This document shows, piece by piece, positions 44,246-55,319 of a DNA stretch of 64,000 nt (positions are counted from its first letter, which is position 1; every line of letters begins with the position of its first letter). Position numbers and translations under genes: made by a program. The DNA is from Hippasteria phrygiana. Its lineage: Eukaryota; Echinodermata; Asteroidea; Valvatida; Goniasteridae. The notes beneath the pieces are model-generated. The model was given only the letters and a program-made list of their open reading frames with translations, ran no database searches and had not been told where the DNA came from. The stretch lies in contig JAZGUH010000627.1 of assembly GCA_037893225.1 (NCBI GenBank), positions 992,001-1,056,000 on the forward strand. Reading direction: 5' to 3'.

Positions 44246-44645
44246 TGTACTCCAGAGGTGCCCGTTTTATACTTCTTTTTTTTCTTCACTGAGATGTACC
44301 CAACCGGTGCCCGCATGTACTCCAGAGGTGCCCGTTATATACTTTTCACTATAATACAAGCCGGTGCCCGCCTGTACTTCACGGGTGCCCGTTTTATATT
44401 TCTCTTTTTCTTCACTGGGATGTACCCAACCGGCGCCCGCATGTACATTTTTTTTTTTTTTTATATGTACCCAACCGGTGCCCGACTACTCCAGAGGTGC
44501 ACGTTTCATAATTCTCTTTTTTTCTATATGTACCCAACCGGTGCCCGCCTACTCCAGAGGTGCCCGTTTTAAACTTCTCCTTTTTTCCACTATATGTACC
44601 CGACCGGTGCCCGCCTGTACTCCACGGGTGCCCGTTTTATACATT
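44246..44645 (+). repeat. 70-bp minisatellite, block 3 (diverged units)
   Basis: Five to six units with shorter AT parts, GCATGTACTCC variants, and a T-run at 44445-44462. The final stretch contains AGAGAAGTATAAAAC, the inverse of GTTTTATACTTCTCT at the start of block 0, so the two outer ends of the satellite region mirror each other. Confidence 0.85.
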
Positions 44646-44693
44646 TATACATCAAGTAAAAAAAAGAGAAGTATAAAACTAGCAGTAGTGTGA

Positions 44694-44820
44694 GTGACGG
44701 ACAGAGCACACTGTCCGAAACGTCGAGTTACACACTCATCCCGGTTCTTTTCAGAACCACACATCTTCCTAGAAGAGATTTATTTCACATGGTGTTACCC
44801 GCAATCTCAGTCTTTCTCGT
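44694..44820 (+). repeat. Dispersed repeat with a histone-stem-loop-like hairpin, copy 1
   Basis: Contains CTGTCCGAAACGTCGAGTT, then GGTTCTTTTCAGAACC (44743-44758) followed by ACACA, then GAAGAGATTTATTTCACATG and GGTGTTACCCGCAA. The second half is repeated in inverse orientation at 57158-57245. The hairpin has a six-base stem and TTTC loop, as histone mRNA ends do. No histone ORF is near. Confidence 0.65.
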
Positions 44821-44984
44821 ATCGTACCCACCATGCAAGGCTTCAAATCATATTTATCCATATTAGTACATGTGCGTCCGTGCGCGTACACAAAGCCGCT
44901 CGGGTTGAAATTATTACGATTAGGTCATGTATGGTTATTCATATGGGTACGTCATACGTTGTTTCATTCATCGCCGTACCGGAT

Positions 44985-45665
44985 TGGAGCCCAGATAGCG
45001 CTTACCGTGGTGCACCCTTTTGAGCTTTATATAAACGGGGCGCCCTCATATTTGCCGCTGGCCTTTGTTAATGTTACGTTCGCTCGTGTGTTTCACATAT
45101 TGAGCACGAGAGGGCGCGCTGTCGCATAGAAAATGTAACGCGGATCACAGAGTACCGAAGTCTGACGTCAGTTGGCGCGACAACTGGATCCAAACAAATG
45201 GATATTTCGACTGTTCCTTTGTTAACAGCCAGTCATGCAAACACATTGACACAAAATAAAAGTATTCTGGCTCCAAATATTGTATTGACGTCATCACTTC
45301 GGTACTAGGCGTGCACCACACTAAATATACTCCCATTGACCTTAGTGTAAAATATATTAACTTCACAGTAAAAACAAATCCTTATCCAAGAGTCTCTCAG
45401 TTTTTGTGACACTACTGAAAATTATAGTTGAAATCTTAATCTGTCAAATTCTTTCTATTTTTTGGCCGGTCAGCCGTTGATAATTTTTGCTAATTATCCC
45501 CAGAAAGTACCACCACCGAAAATATGGGTTTTACCAAACCGGCTAGCTGCCATTTTTCATAAAGCATCCCTCCACTTGCCAAGCCAAATGGGACCAATTT
45601 TAAAGCCAAAATTTATCAAGTCTTCACAAAAGTTAAATCACAGGTTATAGCTGATCATAATTATA
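44985..45665 (-). repeat. Right arm of the inverted repeat bounding the 27-kb repeat block
   Basis: Inverse of 18553-18945. It carries about 270 bp more than the left arm (45014-45310), including two GAGGGCGC-type words and a TGACGTCATCACTT. Either the left copy lost this part or the right copy gained it. Confidence 0.85.
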
Positions 45666-45699
45666 TTTCCTATACATGCGACAAACGGGCCACACTTCC

Positions 45700-45880
45700 G
45701 AAAATAACCTCAACGGGGCGACACGGGTGTCGCCCCATTACAGCACTTTCCCCACGTGCCTTACTAAAAAATACTGCAAAGGGGCGACTTTCACATTGGG
45801 GCGACAGTTATATGTCGCCCCAATCGACCCTGTCGCCCCAACCCGCTCTTTTGTAGCATTATGTGTCGCCCTAATCCGCA
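45700..45880. repeat. Cluster of GGGGCGACA / TGTCGCCCC inverted words
   Basis: Within 180 bp there are GGGGCGACACGGGTGTCGCC-type and GGGGCGACAGTTATATGTCG-type short hairpins (45716 and 45818 regions), further single TGTCGCCCC words and a degenerate TGTCGCCCT. It is non-coding, of unknown nature. Confidence 0.6.
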
Positions 45881-47222
45881 ATTAAGGAAAATTTCACAAT
45901 CTATCAATTTCATGACCCCCCAAAAATTATTATTAAAAAGAAGTTGTTATGGTAATCAGTTTGGGGCAGCAATTTTGGCCTATTTAATAGTGTGGTACAC
46001 CCATAGCACGAACAACCACAAAATCTCGACTTGAGTCAATTTCAAGTCTTAAATACAGCAAATAAATTCTGAAGTCCGGGGTCCGCTTTCCTATACGTGT
46101 TTTAAACGTGTATTCAGTCCATATCCGAATGTTCTGACGTCCTGTTTCAGATGATGTTGAACTTGACATTATGGGAAGTCAAATACAGCATTATTAATAT
46201 GATTGGTTGGGAGCCTGCGCATGACATTGTACACCCATAAATATTGGTGATTATACAAAAACATACCGGAAATATGGAGATGATCAACTTTTAGTTTCGT
46301 ATGTTGCTCACTGGTAAAATTCCGTATTCGCCACTAACGACCCGCATACCCCAAACACAATACAAGTGAACACACATTTTTGCCCTTCGCGCGTCCTATA
46401 ACCAGCATACCTAGATATTGAAATCTATGCATCATACATACCGCAGATCGGAAGCGCGTATAATACGCGCGTTTTGCCTCTGCGACGCATTAGTCACGTG
46501 AACAGGGCTAAAAATATGCACCCGTAATAGGTGTGATAGTGATTAAAATCATTTTTTGCCCCAAGAAGATGAAACTTTTTATTGCAAGGCTCGTCAGGAA
46601 ACGAATGGGCAGTTACCTATTTAGGCGAAATGGTTTGTTCCCTTTTTTGTAATGTAAGGTTAACTTTTGACCTTGGCTTCATGTTTCCTGAACTGTGGAA
46701 ATCGCCGCTAAAAAGACAAGCGATTTTACTTGAGCTGCAGCAAAAATCAATATTTTTATTACGCCCGTTGCCTCTAATAATAAACCTATCGCGGTAGAAT
46801 CGCATCAACGCAGCTTGTGAATTATTGTCCAATTACATCAGCATGGAACGTGGAACGTGGAACGCGCAAAATCTGAGACAAACAAAAGTTACTGCATAAA
46901 ATTCCCATAGGGTTGTCTAAGGGGCGTGGTTAACTGACAAACGGCGATAGGTCTTTACAAAATAAATTTTTCCTTGCTCGTCGTCCTGTTCACGTGACTT
47001 TTTAGCGCGTTTATGCACAACAAGAACATTCTCCACACAGGGAACGGTGCGCGCGCACGCGCTTCCAATCTGGTTTATTTATTCTTCTGATATCTATGAT
47101 ACGTTTGCGTAAAAACGCGCGAAGTAAGAACGTGTTCAGCGCACGCTTGATAACACGATGAGCTTGTTTTTGAAATTATAAACCGATTAACATTTTTGAT
47201 AATTTCTTCGTGTCCAAAAAAC
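45881..47222. other. Region upstream of the ankyrin/SOCS-box gene
   Basis: I see no gene. A GGAACGTGGAACGTGGAACG short tandem repeat lies near 46842, and an alternating purine/pyrimidine stretch GTGCGCGCGCACGCGC at about 47047. The promoter and 5' leader of the downstream gene should lie in the right part. Confidence 0.5.
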
Positions 47223-47663
47223 ATGCCAGAATTATCCAATCGAACAATCAAACTATTCAGCCGGCTTCGTCTCAACTGCTTTACACAGTCCGAGCCTCCT
47301 CCGTCGGCAAGAACAACCGAGTCGGACCAAGCGATGCTACTCCGGAGTCAGTCCCTCTTGAGAAACGACGAGCTGTACAACGCCATACACACTGGGGATG
47401 CGGTCAGATGTAAGGAGCTTCTGGCCATGGGTGGGGTCAATCTCCAAGAAGGCGACTACTCAGGCTGCCCTCACCGAGAGGCCGTCAAGACCACCCTGCC
47501 CCTGCAGTTCGCGGTCATGCACCGCCAGCCTGAGATTGTCAAGATGCTGTTGAGACACGGAGCCGATCCCGACTGGGTGGACATGGAGGGGAAGACGGCC
47601 ATCCACACCCTGATCCTGTACTGGCCCAGGTGTGTCCCTAAAGAAGATTCGGCCATGTCGCAG
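47223..47663 (+). CDS. ASB-like exon 1 (N-terminus and first ankyrin repeats)
   Basis: ATG at 47223 (MPELSNRTIKLFSRLRLN), 147 codons. The frame is open slightly upstream but without an ATG. The donor CAG|GTAAAC is at 47663/47664; conserved ankyrin sequence stops exactly there. Confidence 0.85.
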
Positions 47664-49541
47664 GTAAACACTAACAAACACATTCCAAACACATTTCCCC
47701 CCATGTTTTTAAAGGCAAGTTCACCCCGAACAAGGCTAAAAACAAGGTAGGCCTACGGGAGCAAAAAGAAAAAGAATCAAAGATGCAAGAAGTAGGAATA
47801 AATTCCTCTTAAAGCAGGAAAGATCGTAAGATGAAGGGAAACATGCACCAGGCAAATAATTCCATAGAGATACAAAACGAGGTAAAAAGCTATTGGCATA
47901 GCTTTTTGTTCTACATCTGGGTAGCCTACGGTATTCTGTATCTCGTCCTCCAGCAAAACGGCTTCAGCCGCATCCCGCTAGAGAAAAATACCAATACCAC
48001 CAGAGAAGAACCGCGCGAAAAATTCGTTCTACAGATTTCCGGAAGTTTGAGTTCATTTTTAGTACGATATTTCTCTTTCGATTCGGCTGATTTTGAAGTT
48101 TTTACAAATTGAAACGATTTTGTAAAGGAGTGGATTAATTTCTTTAACACTCAATGAATAAAAAGAAATTGAAAATACTAGAAATTGTACACGTTTATTT
48201 TCCTATTCGAGGTCTCCGGATGCGCGCTACCAGAGGTGAACTTTCAGGCTCTATTGCACATGCGTAGTAGAGCGCCCTCTGTAGGCCACACTCGTTCGTT
48301 CGTTCGTGCGCGTAAATCCAAAATCACAGTGGGAGATCCGTCTTTAGCCAGCTGATAGTTTCATCATCTAGGTCAATCAGACCAGGGATTCCTCTTGGGG
48401 ACTTGTAGACCTCGCAATCATTAATGATATGGCTGATGGTTTGTGGCTCTCCACAATCACAGTTTGGTGAGGGTTCTACACCGAGTCTTGTGAAGGAAGA
48501 ACAACATATAGGCCTACCTGTTCTATAGCACATGTCTTCCGGTTGAACTGTGGCGCTGAATTCAAGATGGCCGCAGAATGTGAAACTCCCTCATAGTTTG
48601 CACATCACATAAACGAACAGTACTCTCTTGCTTTCTGTGCCTCCGTATCGCAGGAGATTGCCGCCTACCACAGGTACCTCCGAGCCGTGGACGTTATCTG
48701 CAGCGATACTCTCCGGAGACTCTGCGCCTTCGGTGGGAGCCCGAACGCCCGGGACAACCGACAGCAGTCCCCACTCCACTACGCGGCCCGGTACGACATC
48801 CCCGGAGCGGCCAAGGTTCTGCTGAGTTACGGTGCCTACCGGGACGCTCGTGACTTGGACCGCATGACGCCGGTCATGCTTGCTTCTGCCATGGGACACG
48901 ATTGCCTTGCGGTCCTGTTGGACGCCAAGTCTAACGTCCACCTCGCCTGTGCTCGGGGCAAGACAGCGCTTCACCACGCCGTCGAGTCCCGGTGCCCGCA
49001 GCACAAGAAGCAGGCTTGTGTGAGGATGCTCCTTCGGGCGGGAGCTGATCCGAACACGCGGGGCAACGACGGACAGACTTCCCTCTACGTCGCCTGCAGA
49101 GCTGACGACGACGCCATGATAACTTTACTACTGGAAGCCGGAGCAGATGCCGACATCCGAGACTCCAACGGCACGGGCCCCATTCACGTGCTCCTGGGGA
49201 ACGCTAGTAGCCACCCTCTCAACGTCCACACGGTCCTCAGACTCGTAGACGCCACTCTGAGGTGCGGAATCGCCGATGAGGCGAACCTCCCAGCATCACT
49301 CAACCTAACGGGCCTACAGCCTCTCCGTGAGGCGTTCCTGAACGACAGAGCACCGCCATCCTTACAGAGAGTGTGCAGGAAGGTGCTCCGCAAGCAGCTG
49401 ATGACCGTCAACTACTCTCTCTCGTACCCGGAGGAAGACATTGCGAGGTTACCGCTCCCGAAACCTCTGCAAAGATTCTTGGTGCTGGACAGTCAAATGC
49501 CAATCAGACATATAGTTCTTGGGATGGAACGCTTTAGATAA
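47223..49541 (+). CDS. Ankyrin-repeat and SOCS-box (ASB-like) protein, two exons
   Basis: Exons 47223-47663 and 48654-49541 join in phase 0 (CAG|GTAAAC ... TATCGCAG|GAG) to give 442 residues. Ankyrin repeats are visible from ~50 (DELYNAIHTGDAVRCKELLA; LPLQFAVMHRQPEIVKMLLR and HGADPD) through exon 2 (SPLHYAARYDIPGAAKVLLS; TPVMLASAMGHDCLAVLL; TALHHAVESRC; TSLYVACRADDDAMITLLLE). The C-terminus has a SOCS box: SLQRVCRKVLRKQL (BC-box) and LPLPKPLQRFL (Cul5-box). Such proteins bring substrates, via the ankyrin surface, to Elongin B/C-Cullin5 ubiquitin ligases. The first good ATG was used; a 13-residue tail after the SOCS box is unusual. I cannot assign the ASB subtype. Confidence 0.9.
48324..48533 (-). 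pseudogene. LINE C-terminal fragment in the ASB-like intron
   Basis: The minus strand reads CYRTGRPICCSSFTRLG, then CDCGEPQTISHIINDCEVYK and a short tail to a stop. The C-x-C-G-x-x-Q-T-x-x-H-I-x-x-x-C pattern is the zinc-knuckle-like end of many animal LINE reverse transcriptase proteins. Only about 70 codons survive. It is from another family than LINEs A-C. Confidence 0.75.
48654..49541 (+). CDS. ASB-like exon 2 (ankyrin repeats and SOCS box)
   Basis: Acceptor CCGTATCGCAG|GAG at 48653/48654, 295 codons plus TAA. An AATAAA lies at 49544-49549, right after the stop; it may be the polyadenylation signal, though that would leave almost no 3' leader. Confidence 0.9.
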   Translation, partial: EIAAYHRYLRAVDVICSDTLRRLCAFGGSPNARDNRQQSPLHYAARYDIPGAAKVLLSYGAYRDARDLDRMTPVMLASAMGHDCLAVLLDAKSNVHLACARGKTALHHAVESRCPQHKKQACVRMLLRAGADPNTRGNDGQTSLYVACRADDDAMITLLLEAGADADIRDSNGTGPIHVLLGNASSHPLNVHTVLRLVDATLRCGIADEANLPASLNLTGLQPLREAFLNDRAPPSLQRVCRKVLRKQLMTVNYSLSYPEEDIARLPLPKPLQRFLVLDSQMPIRHIVLGMERFR

Positions 49542-49787
49542 ATAATAAACATGAATTCGACCAGTATGTTGTTTCTCATACCCCCCCCCCCCCCCCCCCC
49601 ACACACACCCATTTTATGCAAGTTCGCCCCCAACGAGTCTTTTAAAAAGCCACTCGAGGTACGTTGTCATGTTTGTACTAGTTTTACGTACGTTTGCGCA
49701 TCGCGTGGAGTAGAAAGATGGCGGATGGTGCCGTCAACTTGAATAGCCAATGATCTATCCAGATTTCTATACATATGGAGATCAAAC

Positions 49788-49976
49788 GGGTGCGTTTTGG
49801 CGGCTACAAACAGTCATAACAAAGAATTGGTTCGGTTGTTTCTCGTTGGTGAATTTCTTTGGGAATTTTAAACAAGCCAGAATTACGCACCATAATGAAA
49901 TACTTAAATACCCAAAATGATTAACCAAAGAGAAACAACAGAACCAATTTTCGGTGATGACCGCCAAAACGCACCC
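49788..49976. mobile_element. 189-bp inverted-repeat element (MITE)
   Basis: Terminal arms of about 60 bp: GGGTGCGTTTTGGCGG and CCGCCAAAACGCACCC at the ends, continuing inward with GAATTGGTTCGGTTGTTTCT / AGAAACAACAGAACCAATTT. No target duplication is obvious. Confidence 0.75.
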
Positions 49977-50887
49977 CTGCTAAGGTCAAATAGCGCCATC
50001 TAGTGTACTCACGCAAATTATTTCCCCATAGGACTACATGCAGTAACGAGCATTTACACTTAAAATAAAGCACAAAGAACTGCCGAAATTATTTAAATTG
50101 TAAATATCAATGGAAATATATTATTTATTCAAAAGGTTCATACCTTATTCTGATAATAAAGCCATTATTAATAATTACCGGTATATTGCCTTTAATAGAA
50201 AGATAATTCAACACTGCGCTTAATTGTCGGCGTTCTTGGTGACCTATGACACTACTGACGACAACGACAGCATTACTGATGGCAACAGCGGCAACAGGCC
50301 AGGCGTGTGACTTTGCCTGTTAATGGTTTCATGGACAAAGTTGAATGTAGTCATGATGACGTCACCATGCTGCGTGACAACAATAGCCTCGACGAAAGAT
50401 GTTGTCATCAACGATAATGATGTCTTTCCGGAATTGTCGCCTTCTCCCATGGGATAACATACCGGTACAATTATAGCCTCACCCTCAAACGTCATGTGCC
50501 TAGAATCTGATATCTCGCCAACCGTAGAATTTGAGTCCTTAGTCACTGGGTGTCAGTGCCCCTTTCAGAGACGTCCTCACTCATCCGCCAGTCATGATAT
50601 TTTCGGAGGTCAATTTGTCAAAGCGGAAATGTCGTGGTCGAATATTGGCCGCTAAGTGATGCGTTCCTCGTACCCCCGCCATACATTAGCCAGGACCCAT
50701 CAGTCTAAATCCAAAAGAAATTTGCTTGAGAGGAACAGGGCTCAATTTTCATGGCTCTACTTAATATACGGGAATTCCACGCTTGTATTACATGCATCAC
50801 CCTCTATTTGGCCTGCAGCTTTAGCCATCAGGAGATTTTGCGATAACTCTGTACGAAAACACAAGCCGAATTTCCATTCTTCTAACC

Positions 50888-51050
50888 CGTGAAATACACT
50901 CCAAAAACGGATTGGTTGAAAAGAACCAACATATTGGTAGAATTGGTAGATATGTTTCCAACCAATGCAATTGGTTGGAGAAAAAATCAACCAATAATTG
51001 GTTGTTTTAACCAATATTAATATTGGTTATTTCAACTAATTTTAGAGTGT
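50888..51050. mobile_element. Short element with ACACTCCAAAA/TTTTAGAGTGT ends and ATTGGTT motifs
   Basis: Inverted ends enclose repeated AACCAAT/ATTGGTT words, including CCAACCAATGCAATTGGTTG. The composition resembles 51418-51616, suggesting one broad MITE group. Confidence 0.6.
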
Positions 51051-51417
51051 ACGATTACGATAAAGCATAATTATAACTGTATGCTTAGTAAACAGCAATT
51101 CAGAATAAGCAGAGACTTTAAAATGAGCCGGGATTGGTTGGCAATAGAACTTGTTCACCCACGTGACTAGATAGTGTGAAATGTAAACAAAACCGTCACG
51201 TGTGGACCGCCTTGGATTGATCATCGTACATATATGGTATTGGGCAGGTTACACCACGTGGTATGGTTGGCTGGTTTCCTTGAATAGGCACTTCATTAGC
51301 ATCTGTGCACTATGCGGTCCATGACCACAAGTGGAAAAGGTTTGTCCGGTTACAACAACGCAGACGTACACCAAACCTCGGCTATTTCGTTGACATCTAA
51401 AGGTTTTATGTCTAGGT

Positions 51418-51616
51418 ACACTGTAAAAAAGTTGGTCAAAATGGGTTGATATTTTGCCCAATGTTGGGCAACATATCAACAACCCAAAATCTCGGGCAAA
51501 TTCTTCCCAATAATTGGTCTATTTTTACCTGAATTAACCAACAATGTGGTAAATATACCAATATTGGGTAAAATAACAGTTGCCCAATTATGTTTTACCC
51601 AACGTTTTTACAATGT
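51418..51616. mobile_element. MITE with TACACTGTAAAAA / TTTTTACAATGTA ends
   Basis: Inverted ends with internal TTGCCCAATGTTGGGCAA and further GGGTAAAATAAC/TTTTACCCAACG words. The CACTGTAAAAA end type is widespread among animal DNA-transposon MITEs. A decayed relative lies near 60608-60730 (GTTGGGCAAACAGATTACCC). Confidence 0.65.
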
Positions 51617-51652
51617 AGGAATACACAAAGCTCTTTTCCCTATGAACAGAGA

Positions 51653-51790
51653 CGTAGCTAGGACTGTATCCATATTGGAGGAGAGTACGGGGCGGGCTGG
51701 ATGTTACAGTGGGGGGGGGGGGGGGGGGGGGGGAGCTCACAGTGTTTTTTCCATTTATTTTCTGCGTTTAAGAAATTTTCAGTGGGGAGC
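51653..51790 (-). mobile_element. hAT MITE family M2, copy 2 (partial)
   Basis: GACGTAGCTAGGACTGTATC, then GGATGTTACAGT and a G-run of more than 20, then TTATTTTCTGCGTTT match the reverse complement of 11540-11665. The far end is lost or diverged. Confidence 0.6.
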
Positions 51791-52982
51791 GACTGGGGGA
51801 GACGAATTTGGTATCGATTTTTGTAGCTACCGTACCGTACCGTAATTCTTTCAGAGTTGTCGATCTAGGACAGTATCACCACTGATTTTTTTATTTTTTT
51901 TCAAGATCAAGCTCAGTCAACTTTCACGATTTTTTAAAGCCTAAAATTAATAATCAACGCAAATTATCGTCTTATGTAATAAAATGTGTTTATTTTATGT
52001 AAATCATTGCACAACCTCGTAATATTCAGAGATATGTGCAGGTCTTAGTCCACTTGCCGGTACGGTCTCCTGATCATCTTCTCCATTCGAAATATGATTT
52101 GATGGGCGGCAATCAGTCCAGATTGAATATTGCACATGACGAATGCATAAAATGCAGAAAGTATGCATAAAACCATTTTCTTGCAACTTTTTAAAAGATT
52201 GTTCTTGTTTCCCCGAATGACCCTATGACCCAACCCCTGGTCAAAAAGTGGGGGTCATACCCCACCCCCAGAATCTACGCCCTTACTCCTATGGGCCGAC
52301 AAGCCAACTAGCACCCCACCCCCACCCACAAGCTCCCCAGACCCACCCAGGTTCACCTTACTTTTCTCTGCGTCCCAACGCTCAGCGTTTGGGGATGCGG
52401 TTAATACACGGGGGAAAGATTCCCTTCCATCTTAACCAGCCATCCGGCCAGGGGAAGTCGGTTGAATCCTGGCCTGGGGGCATGAAGTTATTTGCGGCCC
52501 AGCACGGCCCGGCCAGGCCCGGCCCCCTCCCCGCGTGCGTGCCGCTGTTAGCCACCTCCGGTGCTACTCCGAGAACAGCACAGGCGTTCCCTCTTTACCG
52601 GTTTGCCGGTGGACAAAAAAGTACCCCTGACTGGGATCAACGCGGTCAAGATAAGGTGAAGAGACATGCATGAACTTGACTAAAAAAGGAACTGTTTTTG
52701 AGCCAATCACAGGGCAAGTGGCGTTGGCAATTGACGTCACTGCTTGCAAATGAAAAGCAAACTTGTATCTGCAGTGCCAATAATGCTGACTGTTTCATTC
52801 AAGTAAAAAAAAACATGATATAAAAAATACTTAAACCAACCTAAAAAAATAATGCATTTAGTCTTGCTGCGCCATTTTCTGAATGAACAATTTACCAAGT
52901 TCGCCAAACGCCGTAAAAATGCACATCACATTTCATCAGTGCATTTAGAAATCCAACGAGTTGTACTGCATGCTATAGACCT

Positions 52983-53232
52983 GGGCCCAATTTCATGGCT
53001 CTGCTTACCGTTAGCGAAAAATCCCCGCTTACTGTAGCAGAAAATTCCGTGCTTACGCAAGCTTATTTCACGCGTTAGCGGGGAATGTTGGCTCCTGAGC
53101 ATGCGTACATCCCGTAACTAAGGATTCTGTGCTTACAGGGTTAGCGCAGAATTTTTCCGATAGCGCTGTTAGCGCAAAATGGTGATCGTAAGCGCGGAAT
53201 GCTGTGGTTAGCAGAGCCATGAAATTGGGCCC
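52983..53232. mobile_element. 250-bp inverted-repeat element with GGGCCCAATTTCATGGCTCT ends
   Basis: Terminal inverted repeats GGGCCCAATTTCATGGCTCT / AGAGCCATGAAATTGGGCCC. Several internal TTAGCG/CGCTTAC words are also arranged inversely. A one-ended degenerate relative begins near 50738 (CAGGGCTCAATTTTCATGG). Confidence 0.75.
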
Positions 53233-53333
53233 TGTATACTGCATTGTCCGTAAAGGACATATAGCGCCCTCTAGTAACGTACCATACAAAAACTACCTTC
53301 TGAATACACTGCCTTTGCAGTGCTGGCTATGAA

Positions 53334-53686
53334 CAGGGGCGGATCCAGGATTTTTTGCGGGGGGGGGGGGTCTGAAATTTGCCTAGAAAGGTGACTCCCA
53401 AAATGTTTCGTCTGCGGGGGTGTTGGGGGTGGGGGTGGGTGGGGGGAGGTCTACGGGGGGAAGGGGGCTGACACACTTTCTCACCGTTGGTGGCGCCATT
53501 TAACTTCTTTGTTTTGTTCTTACCCATAGGCAAAATAAGACCTGTAGGCCCTAAGGGTTTCTGCTTTTCTGGTTTGCAACTTTAGGCGTAGGCCCCTACA
53601 GGCAACCAAAACAAGTGGCAACGAGCGTGGGGGGGGGGGGGGGGGGGTTCGACCCCCAAAACCCCCTCCCCCTGGATCTACGCCTG
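53334..53686. mobile_element. G-rich element with CAGGGGCGGATCCAGG ends
   Basis: The left end CAGGGGCGGATCCAGG pairs with the right end CCTGGATCTACGCCTG. It has G-runs in both halves. CAG ends suggest a hAT-type MITE; an 8-bp duplication is not evident. Confidence 0.55.
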
Positions 53687-55319
53687 ATGAATGTGGGAAG
53701 GGTAAAATGACCTAACTAAATATGAAATTTGTTTTCTTCCTGATTATTTTATACGCTCCTTACTCGTCTTTTTAATTAAGGGATCCTGTCCAGAACCTGT
53801 TTTTCTCACATTCTGGCCTATCCTAGGCCAATTTCGGAATTTTATCAACTCCGATAACAGAAAAATCTGAGAAAATAACAACCTCAATTTGTGAACAATG
53901 ATACATATTGGGTAAACTGTGCATGACTATACACTAACCTGCACACAGCAAATATACATATACTCATTTTTCTAATAGCATTATTTGGCACACACAAAAA
54001 CTTACATAGTTTTGAAATAAGGAGTCATGTGTTACTTCTGATCCAGAATAATGAGTTAGTTTCTGGGATTTCTCCTGACCTTTTTACGGTGAGAGTATCA
54101 AAGTAAAATCTGCCAAGACAGTTGTTCATAAATATTATGCCCCAGTGCCGATGAAAAACTTCCCCCATAGGCCTATCTTAGAAAGATCTCCCCCAATCCG
54201 GTCAACCCTTGGAACCCCCTTCACCTTCTACTCGATCCAGTCAACAATACCAGACAAGGTTTATGTCCATTATAATAGACCGTATAGTTCATCCCGTGAA
54301 ACAATTAGCGTGCATCCTCACCAGTGGCATAATATCCCCTTTGATTTCGCCAAACATCATCCCCAGCGTTCAAATTAATACCATTTCCCTCGACGACAGA
54401 CGCCCCTGACCCCCCTCAATTGACACTTCGGGGGGATAATTCTGACCCTGGGGCGGCAAATTCTGGCCTATCAGTCACCGGGCAGAAGATCTCCGTTGTT
54501 GGCCCATCCCGAGGAAGAAATCACACATTAAATTATGGAATTATTCCTGTCATTTTGTTAGTGGTCCTGGGGGACCCCCAGTGAGCTAAGAAAGGAGTTC
54601 GTACACGGGACAAAGGTGATTCACAAGTTCAGATTTGACACTTCCATCTGGCGAGTTTGCAAAGCCCTCTAGGCTAAGGAAATTTCTGTGTGAAATACAA
54701 AAGCAACAACTTGCTTTTCTTCTTCATGAGTACATCATCGGTTTCTTTGTGTCGTACTAGAAAATGGCCGTAGCTGTGTTTTGCGTACGGTTTTCAGTTG
54801 TAGTCGAAAGTTTATATACACTTGGAGTTTCGTTCCTACCATTGTTCCCGGGCCGTTCCTTTTCTTGCATTTTGTCTGTTGAAGTTCTCAGTATATCAAT
54901 AAAATCATGTTTAGAGTACAATCAGTTGGAATTGGTTCACATCTTTGGGACGAATTGGGAATTTGTTTCAGGCCACGATGTATGTAAACTTTGGACCGTA
55001 ACTTAGCTACTTTCTGCATGGGGGTTACGTGCTTTTTATGTCCCCTCTCTTGAAAGTGCTCTCATATTCATTTTTATTTACAAAATTGATTGAAGCAGTC
55101 TTGGGCTGGTCCGTTACCGATTCCAAACTACAGTCCTTTTTTGCTGTTGGCATCTTTCGACTATAGGTTACCAGACTTGGATGTTTTTTTCTTTCTAACA
55201 TTTACTGTTTTTCCTATTAACCCCTTATGTCCGACTGTCATTGGCGGGGGCTACACATTGTAGTGTGCCAAGAAAGGGTTGTGCAGCCAAGCGTAAATGC
55301 ACTTGGAGCCCCACTTTCG

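Noticed and set aside
44690..44730. Hammerhead ribozyme
   Set aside because: A GGACA/TGTCC stem is followed by GAAAC as in stem II, but the CTGANGA core is missing and no cleavage-site arrangement could be drawn.
44743..44758. 3' end of a real histone gene
   Set aside because: No histone reading frame lies upstream on either strand, and the same hairpin recurs in a dispersed repeat at 57214-57229.
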